A DNA stretch of 64,000 nt from Cyanobacteria bacterium REEB67 (GTDB lineage: Bacteria; Cyanobacteriota; Vampirovibrionia; Obscuribacterales; Obscuribacteraceae). The notes below the pieces were generated by a model that worked only from the letters and a program-made list of their open reading frames with translations, made no database searches and was not told the origin of the DNA. Positions 56,928 to 64,000 of this stretch are shown piece after piece (positions within the stretch are counted from its first letter, which is position 1; each line of letters opens with the position of its first letter). A program made the position numbers and the translations under genes. The stretch covers positions 1 to 64,000 of the forward strand of contig JAGXAB010000020.1 of NCBI GenBank assembly GCA_018971775.1. Direction: 5' to 3'.

Positions 56928-57488
56928 CTATTTTGAAGCGGATTCGAGCGAAGCTCCCGACGAAACCGAATTTACATTCAAAGTCTCGAGTTGAGCCATG
57001 AACTGATTGAGCAGATTGGCCTTCACTTCCGGAGTGACCTTTGAAGCGAGTTGTCCTTCAGTCAAAGCAATCGCTGCCTTGACCGAAGCATGACGCATCT
57101 GCGTGACCAGTACCTGACGCTCGCTGGCGAGGGCACCTTCAAACTTGTGCAGCATGTCTTCGATTTCTCGCTTGGACTGCTGCTCGATTGCTACTTGCAT
57201 CTCATGAGCGGCATGCTTAGCTTCTTTGATGATGTTTTCGGCTTCGACTTCAGCGTTAGCCACTGCTGTTTTTTGACGCTCGAGCAGAGCCTGGGCTTCT
57301 TCACGGGCCTTTTGAGCCTGGGCTAGAGTGGCGCCGATGCCTTCTTCGCGGCCTTTGAAAACAGGGGGCAATTTGGTGGCCATGATCCACCAGAGGAATG
57401 CCACCAGCAAAAGCCAGTTGATCAAGTTGTTTTCGAACATACCCATGATGCCGCCGCTTTCGGCGACTTCGGCAAAGAAGAAATACAT
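56928..57488 (-). CDS. atpF: ATP synthase b subunit
   Basis: One of two peripheral-stalk b-type subunits. The 186-residue protein has one N-terminal membrane helix ('LINWLLLVAFLWWIMATKLP') and a long charged helix that dimerises with b'. It is distinct from the preceding b' in sequence. Its ATG overlaps the b' stop by one base (TAATG), coupling translation of the two stalk partners. Confidence 0.93.
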   Translation of the reverse strand: MYFFFAEVAESGGIMGMFENNLINWLLLVAFLWWIMATKLPPVFKGREEGIGATLAQAQKAREEAQALLERQKTAVANAEVEAENIIKEAKHAAHEMQVAIEQQSKREIEDMLHKFEGALASERQVLVTQMRHASVKAAIALTEGQLASKVTPEVKANLLNQFMAQLETLNVNSVSSGASLESASK

Positions 57489-57964
57489 TAACAGGCCTCC
57501 TCGAGCGCTTTTTGCACGGTGCCACGCTCGAGCGCGCCACCGGATGCATTGCCGATCAGTTTCTTCATGATCGTGTCGACAATGAGAATTTCGCTATCGA
57601 CAAGCTCGGAAACCAGATTCTTCTTCTCTTGAGCGAGGGCAGTGCGGGCTGTATCGACGCGCTTGCGTCCTTCGGCCTGCACCGCCGCCATCTCTTCAGA
57701 GCGTTTCTTCTGCGCTTCGACGACGGCGTCATTGATCGTATTTTGAGCCCTGGTACGCACTTCCGCGAGACGCTTTTCATATTGAACGAGTACACCTTCA
57801 GCTTCCTCACGCAATTTGCGGGAGGCCGAAAGGTCCTGCTCAATTTTGGCGGAGCGGGCGGCCAGGGTTTTGGCTACGGGTTTGACGAAGACTTGATTGA
57901 GCGCCCACACAAAAAGGAGGAAGCTTAATATCAGGACTATCAGGGTGCCGTTTACTTCGAGCAT
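57488..57964 (-). CDS. ATP synthase b' subunit
   Basis: Second b-type peripheral stalk subunit, found in cyanobacteria, plastids and some other bacteria where the b dimer is a heterodimer. The 158-residue protein has the short N-terminal membrane helix ('LIVLILSFLLFVWALNQVFV KPV') and a coiled 'AEVRTRAQNTINDAVVEAQK' helix. It follows atpE by 52 nt. In cyanobacterial naming this is atpG, which is used for gamma elsewhere, so the symbol is left blank. Confidence 0.92.
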   Translation of the reverse strand: MLEVNGTLIVLILSFLLFVWALNQVFVKPVAKTLAARSAKIEQDLSASRKLREEAEGVLVQYEKRLAEVRTRAQNTINDAVVEAQKKRSEEMAAVQAEGRKRVDTARTALAQEKKNLVSELVDSEILIVDTIMKKLIGNASGGALERGTVQKALEEAC

Positions 57965-58016
57965 GCGATGACTAACTCTCCGGGTCTATGACTTTGACTA
58001 CGAAACAAGCCAGCAG

Positions 58017-58307
58017 TTATCTGCTGCCGAGACCATAAAGCTGCAGAGCGACCAGGAAGGCGAAGAGACCGAGAGCTTCCATCAGGGCGGCGAAGATGAT
58101 GCCGTTGATGAGCAATTTGCCTTGCATTTCTGGTTGACGAGCCATACCTTCCAGAGCTCTGGAAGCAGCGATACCGATGCCGATACCAGGTACGCCTACG
58201 CCGATAGCGCCAAGTCCTGCGCCGATCAATGCTGCGGATTTGATGATCGTTTGTCCGTCAATAGCGCCTGCTACTTGGCCAGCCTGGGCAATCAGTTGGT
58301 GGTCCAC
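58017..58307 (-). CDS. atpE: ATP synthase c subunit
   Basis: Forms the membrane rotor ring. The 96-residue hairpin has helix 1 with the Gly-rich run 'GAGLGAIGVGVPGIGIGIA', the polar loop 'RQPE', and helix 2 with the ion-carrying Glu in 'AALMEALGLFAFLVAL'. The Gln and Ser/Thr residues that mark sodium-binding c rings are absent, so proton coupling is inferred. An N-terminal extension of about 20 residues is present. The start is GTG 58307 with AAGGAG 8 nt upstream. Confidence 0.96.
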   Translation of the reverse strand: MDHQLIAQAGQVAGAIDGQTIIKSAALIGAGLGAIGVGVPGIGIGIAASRALEGMARQPEMQGKLLINGIIFAALMEALGLFAFLVALQLYGLGSR

Positions 58308-58738
58308 TGGAAAATCTCCTTAAATACTAATTTTGGACGACCTTTTTCGGCCTGGCACGAAGCAGCTCTCGGCCGCGGTGCTCTGGCTCTTAAAAGGCCA
58401 TCAAATTATATCAGGGGCGATTGCCGCTCACAGTCAGTGAAAGGCGCTTAAGAACCGCCGAGACTGTGTGGCTGTCACCGTTTGCGAGAGGTCAGCCGCG
58501 ACAAGGGTAAAAAAAGTCGATATAAAAGTGAACAATTTCCTAAACAAATCCGTCACTAATTGCGGAACATTGCCTCTATATGACCAGATTTTGCGCTTGG
58601 CATGCATGTCTTGGCTATACAGGTTTTCAGGAGATCGAGCAGTTCAAGAAGATTTTGGCGCCCGATGCGCGACCACAATCAAAAAAAAGAGGCACCACCG
58701 GTGATGCCTCTCTCTTTCGTATTTGGTTTGCCTTCCAG
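58308..58738. other. 431-bp gap inside the atp cluster, between atpB and atpE
   Basis: No gene is seen. It contains the intrinsic terminator listed separately near the atpB end. It also has a possible minus-strand promoter, TTGTTT (58547-58542) and TATATC (58524-58519) with a 17-nt spacer, which would restart transcription about 200 nt before atpE. Most atp operons have only a few tens of bases here. Confidence 0.55.
58681..58710 (-). terminator. Intrinsic terminator downstream of atpB
   Basis: On the minus strand AGAGGCATCACC pairs with GGTGGTGCCTCT (one T-G pair; the central CCGG can form the loop), followed directly by seven T. It starts 29 nt after the atpB stop and separates atpZ-atpB from atpE and the rest of the cluster. 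Confidence 0.85.
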
Positions 58739-59512
58739 TTAGTGGTGTTCGGCCACGGCTGCTCCGACATAGATTGAAGTGAGCAGGGTGAAAACGAAAG
58801 CCTGAACGAGAGCGATAAAGACTTCAAAACCCATGACCGCTGTCGGCACAAGAGCGGGGCAGATCTTCAAGAAAGCAGTGCGGAGCATTTCGTCGGCGGT
58901 GATCACGAGAAGAAGACGGAGAGCGAGTGTGGCTGGACGGACGACAAGGTCGAGCCATTCCAGGAGCATGATCGGTTTGATCGTAAACATGGCCAGATAA
59001 TTGAGCTTGTGCACCATCAGGCCGGAGCCGAGATAGGTGATGATGGCGATGGCGGCAAGAGCAGCAGTGGTGTTCAAGTCGGTGGTGGCGGCAGCGACTT
59101 CGAAATGTTCGCCTCCGACATGCGGCCAACCGTTCATGTGCTCAATCACTTGCCAGGGGAAAATACCGATCAAGTTGCTAACGAGAATAAAAAGGAAAAT
59201 ACCGCAGAGAAGCGGTACATAGGTGCGGTAGCGGTGTTCGCCAATCGAGCCCTTGGCCAGATCGGCGATGAAAGTGTAGATGCCCTCGGCGACGGCCTGA
59301 TTGGGACCACCGGCGCCTTCGACAACGAGCGAACTCGAGACGGTGCCGAAGTAGAGCAAAATCAGACCCATGGCCAACCAGGAGAGAATGACGGTGTCAG
59401 CGTGGATATCGCCGACAGTGCCGAGATTGATCGGGCCGATTACCGGCAAGTGGATGCCCGTCACAGCCGGGTCGTTTACTAAAGTCGAGAGCGGTAAATT
59501 TTTGCCTAGCAT
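58739..59512 (-). CDS. atpB: ATP synthase a subunit
   Basis: Membrane stator subunit that forms the two proton half-channels beside the c ring. The 257-residue protein has about five or six helices and the essential-Arg helix as 'LRLLLVITADEMLRTAF' (Arg in 'LALRLL'), followed by the C-terminal 'EVFIALVQAFVFTLLTSIYV'. The 'FILVSNLIGIFPW' segment is also typical. It is followed by a terminator rather than directly by atpE. Confidence 0.95.
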   Translation of the reverse strand: MLGKNLPLSTLVNDPAVTGIHLPVIGPINLGTVGDIHADTVILSWLAMGLILLYFGTVSSSLVVEGAGGPNQAVAEGIYTFIADLAKGSIGEHRYRTYVPLLCGIFLFILVSNLIGIFPWQVIEHMNGWPHVGGEHFEVAAATTDLNTTAALAAIAIITYLGSGLMVHKLNYLAMFTIKPIMLLEWLDLVVRPATLALRLLLVITADEMLRTAFLKICPALVPTAVMGFEVFIALVQAFVFTLLTSIYVGAAVAEHH

Positions 59513-59666
59513 TCCTGAAAAGGACTCCCGGAGGTGGGTGATAATTAATCAAAAGGAGGCTCTGCTACCGGGCCTCGCGCCTAATAGTAACAGATCCTCA
59601 ATCCGTGAAAATTTCCGAGCACTTCAATCGTCATTTTTCGAAATCGGCCTCTGGAGCCAGCTGACG

Positions 59667-59969
59667 CTAGGAGTCGCCGGAAGTCCGGGAGGATCTCTTG
59701 TCAAGGTCGCTGGAACGCTTGACGACGAGAGCCAGACCAATGCCCATGCCCACCATCAGTCCTGTCACTACGCCGTAGGGCTGCCACTTCATAGCGCCAT
59801 CGAGCCAGTTGCCGCCGAAGTATCCGAGTATTACGCAGAGAGCAAAAACTGAACCCAGTTCGCTCGCCACCATGATCTGCGCGCCGAGTGTCACCGAGTC
59901 ATCGGACTGGTTGGAGGATACCTTTTGAGCGGCTCCATGATCGGGAGCCTCGTCTGGATCATTCTTCAT
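59667..59969 (-). CDS. atpZ: AtpZ/AtpI-family ATP synthase accessory protein
   Basis: The 100-residue protein has two membrane helices ('LGSVFALCVILGYFGGNWLD' and 'YGVVTGLMVGMGIGLALVVK') and the Gly-rich 'GYFGGNWLDG' turn of the AtpZ/AtpI group, which assists c-ring assembly or ion transport. Charged tails flank the helices. It is the first gene of the cluster, 154 nt before atpB, in the atpI position of cyanobacterial operons. Confidence 0.85.
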   Translation of the reverse strand: MKNDPDEAPDHGAAQKVSSNQSDDSVTLGAQIMVASELGSVFALCVILGYFGGNWLDGAMKWQPYGVVTGLMVGMGIGLALVVKRSSDLDKRSSRTSGDS

Positions 59970-60326
59970 ATTTTTTTCAACATAGATAGTTTTGTTGTCC
60001 CATTCCGGTCAGGGTCTGATAACCGATCCAACTAAAAATCCGCCGATGCCGCTCCGTATCACCATTATGCGCCTTTCCGCCCGAGGTTTGTAGTCTAGTT
60101 TTTCGGCCCGCTACAGCCCAGCTCACAGTCAGCACAAAAGAGTAAATTGATTGACAGGGCGGCCTTTTCAGCCATTTCCCGGTTCAAATCCTAACGACTG
60201 GGTAAAATGGGCTCGTAAGATAGCCTCATATATTCAATTATGCTATGAGTAAGTTTGAGATAATAATTCGTGTTTGGGACCGGGCCAACTTGACATTGCA
60301 GTCATTACCAGGGAGTTAAGTAGAAG
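59970..60326. other. 357-bp divergent region between atpZ and pspA
   Basis: No gene is found. GGGAG lies 11 nt before the pspA ATG. TTGACA at 60290-60295 has no good -10 box. A tRNA-like GGTTCAAATCC at 60185 does not fold into a T arm. The promoters of both flanking units probably lie here but were not pinned down. Confidence 0.5.
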
Positions 60327-62211
<1,885 letters not shown>

Positions 62212-62331
62212 CTAAGTATAGGGCCAAGCATTGAAGCAATCATTTTAGTAAGAGAGATGTAAGTGAATGTAATTTGCCTTGCTCACAATCCCCTCACCCT
62301 TCCATTTAGTGGAGAAGTTATAATCGACAGC

Positions 62332-64000
62332 ATGAAATTTGGAACCCACTTCAGCCTCAGCCTCGCCCTCAGCATCGTATGCAGTTCAGGCCTGCCGCCT
62401 TTGCCTGGGATTTCTGGCAGGGCGGCCGCACCGCTTGCACAGCCGGCTTTTGCCGCCGAAGGTGGGGAAAATAGTTTCATCTTGTCCAACCCTGTTTTGA
62501 AAAGACGGCTGGAGTTGAATCACAAAGTCGCTTATGTTGACCTTTCTCCCAAGCTCACCTACCTCTACCTGCCGGTGCAGGCGCGTGGCGTCGACATGAT
62601 TTTCCTGCTCGGCATATACCGACCGGCGCCAACGGCTGATGCCAATAAAGATTCGAAAAAAGACTCGGGTAAAGATGGAGATGCCGACGGCTCGGGCGAC
62701 AGCAAAGCCGACAAGAAAGGCAAGAAAGAGAAAAAAGAGGGCAAAAAAGGACTGAAGATACTTGGTATCGGCAAACTCACTCCAGATGAAGTGAAAATAA
62801 AGCAGACCCATCAAAATGCCCTCAATCTTGTCCTGGGCAATGCCCGCGAAAACCTGGCCGTCATCGATGAATTCAACGCTCCACCGGCTTTAGAAGGTCA
62901 GACAGCGGCGGTAAAAAAAATAAATGCGGCCGATGCTCTTTTGATCGAAGCCTTCGATCTGGTGGCAAAAAACAAACATGACGAAGCGCTGGTGAAAGTC
63001 AAAAAAGCGCTCGAGGAAGCTCCGAACAGCATCCGCGGCAAGAACAATCTGGCCTGCTTGCTGGTTATGGGCGGCCACTTCCAGGAGGCGGAAGGTATTC
63101 TGGACTCGCTTGTACCGAAATCTCCACCGAGCGGACCGCGCTGCAATGTACCGATGATCAATCTGGCTAATCTATATTGCCTGGCCGGAAACGCATCGGC
63201 AGCCAACAAAATGTTGCTCGATTTCGATCCCGATTCACCCGAGGCAAAGTCTTTGCCCCTGCGCCTCGCCATGATCCGCGTCTTGCTTCAGCAAGGCGAC
63301 CGCGACAAGGCGAAGGATCTTCTCAGTGAAGCGCGCAAAGAATTTCCCACTAATTTGACATTGATGGAACTGGCCGGCGATATAGCATTTGAAGAAAAAG
63401 ACTATAAACGTGTAATCGATCTATTGACCCCGGTCTCGGGCAAAGATGCCGTCGACGCCGTCGCCCTGCTCAAAGTAGCCGATGCTTACAACCGGCTTGG
63501 TGACATGGATACGGCGATCAAAAAGGCCACACTTGCCACCAATAATTTCCCCGATGATCCAGCCGCTCACATCGCCCTGGGCAAACTCTACCTGGCCAAC
63601 AAAGAATTTCTCGGGGCGAAATTGCAGTTTGAACGCACCATGGAATTGAATCCACCCTTTCCCCTGCGTCTAACCTGCTTCGCGCCCTATCTCAAAACTC
63701 TGGACGCGATGAATAACTACAAGGCCATGCAAGAAATCAGCTCAGCCTGGCTCAAGGCCAATCCCAAGCAGGCGATTTGCCACTTCAACCGCGGCTGGGT
63801 GCTCGAAACCTGCATTAAGGCCGGCAAAGATCCAAAAGAGGGCGAAAAACTCACAGAGGAAGCAATCTCGGAATACGAAAAGGCTATCGATCTGGAGCCG
63901 TCCATGGGTTCGGCCAATTATAATCTGGCTATCATGTTGTACAAAAACAAACGCAAGGAAGAGGCGATAAAAAGGCTGGAGGCTTTCCTGCAAGTGGCCA
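62332..64000 (+). CDS. Secreted TPR-repeat protein, 3' end cut by the window
   Basis: The frame runs from ATG 62332 to the window end (556 residues and still open). The N-terminus is a long signal peptide ('MKFGTHFSLSLALSIVCSSG' and on to 'PAFAAEGG'). A beta-rich segment, a Lys/Asp/Gly low-complexity insert (about 104-140) and then at least eight TPR-like helical pairs follow ('AAHIALGKLYLANKEFLGAK', 'SANYNLAIMLYKNKRKEEAI'). It is probably periplasmic. TATAAT stands 7 nt before the ATG and no good ribosome site is present. Confidence 0.85.
   Translation, partial: MKFGTHFSLSLALSIVCSSGLPPLPGISGRAAAPLAQPAFAAEGGENSFILSNPVLKRRLELNHKVAYVDLSPKLTYLYLPVQARGVDMIFLLGIYRPAPTADANKDSKKDSGKDGDADGSGDSKADKKGKKEKKEGKKGLKILGIGKLTPDEVKIKQTHQNALNLVLGNARENLAVIDEFNAPPALEGQTAAVKKINAADALLIEAFDLVAKNKHDEALVKVKKALEEAPNSIRGKNNLACLLVMGGHFQEAEGILDSLVPKSPPSGPRCNVPMINLANLYCLAGNASAANKMLLDFDPDSPEAKSLPLRLAMIRVLLQQGDRDKAKDLLSEARKEFPTNLTLMELAGDIAFEEKDYKRVIDLLTPVSGKDAVDAVALLKVADAYNRLGDMDTAIKKATLATNNFPDDPAAHIALGKLYLANKEFLGAKLQFERTMELNPPFPLRLTCFAPYLKTLDAMNNYKAMQEISSAWLKANPKQAICHFNRGWVLETCIKAGKDPKEGEKLTEEAISEYEKAIDLEPSMGSANYNLAIMLYKNKRKEEAIKRLEAFLQVA

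Noticed and set aside
60180-60215. GGTTCAAATCC resembling a tRNA T-loop
   Set aside because: The flanking five bases do not pair as a T stem, and no acceptor or anticodon arm can be built around it.
60251-60312. Possible sigma-54 promoter for pspA
   Set aside because: No GG-N10-GC pair fits the region; TGGGAC and TTGC-like words are wrongly spaced.

Overview
This window most likely comes from a non-photosynthetic member of the Cyanobacteriota (Vampirovibrionia/Melainabacteria, perhaps an Obscuribacter-like lineage). The best evidence is the ATP synthase cluster at 53.8-60.0 kb. Its order (atpI/Z, a, c, b', b, delta, alpha, gamma) is the cyanobacterial atp1 order, it has two different b-type subunits, and the beta and epsilon genes are absent. 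A PspA/VIPP1-family gene lies beside it and no photosynthesis gene is seen. The lineage is an inference; no database search was run. I found no tRNA, rRNA, CRISPR array, IS element or prophage.

Layout. 0-2.5 kb: end of a degenerate GGDEF-like protein, a hexose-6-phosphate mutarotase and a secreted unknown. 2.5-7.4 kb (minus): rplJ-rplL, a zinc-ribbon/TPR membrane protein, argS and the secreted unknown, behind a long structured leader. 7.5-15.2 kb: a [2Fe-2S] thioredoxin-like ferredoxin, a WG-repeat lipoprotein, glyS coupled to a secreted alpha/beta-hydrolase-like protein, and an isolated DUF4143 ATPase behind two identical-arm inverted repeats. 15.3-19.1 kb: tatA-uvrB and the principal sigma factor. 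19.2-29.7 kb: a membrane unknown, mpg-vanZ, asnB, a large c-di-GMP protein, secreted unknowns and a flavin oxidoreductase. 29.7-38.9 kb: a PAS histidine kinase, a 2032-residue alpha-2-macroglobulin and cysK. 39.4-43.5 kb (minus): fabG-acpP-fabF-gatA. 43.9-49.6 kb: a 1048-residue predicted zinc peptidase, a secreted TPR protein and panB. 49.7-53.8 kb (minus): a half-size EamA transporter, an FmdB-type zinc ribbon, a site-2 protease and a SpoIID-domain protein. 53.8-60 kb: ATP synthase. 60.3-64 kb: pspA, tgt and a truncated secreted TPR protein.

Much of the window is housekeeping: translation, lipid synthesis, energy, repair and tRNA modification. The accessory layer is envelope-directed: A2M, a lipoprotein, SpoIID, TPR exoproteins, a site-2 protease, PspA and Tat. 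Many neighbours overlap by 1-4 nt and look co-translated. Intrinsic-terminator-like hairpins sit inside the apparent operons at rplL/TPR, acpP/fabF and atpB/atpE, which suggests attenuation or re-initiation within them.

No single complete new system stands out. The best leads are the paired 39-bp inverted repeats before the DUF4143 ATPase, the 1048-residue HELGH protein, the terminator splitting the atp cluster, the rplJ leader, two possible leaderless starts and a 42-bp tandem repeat.
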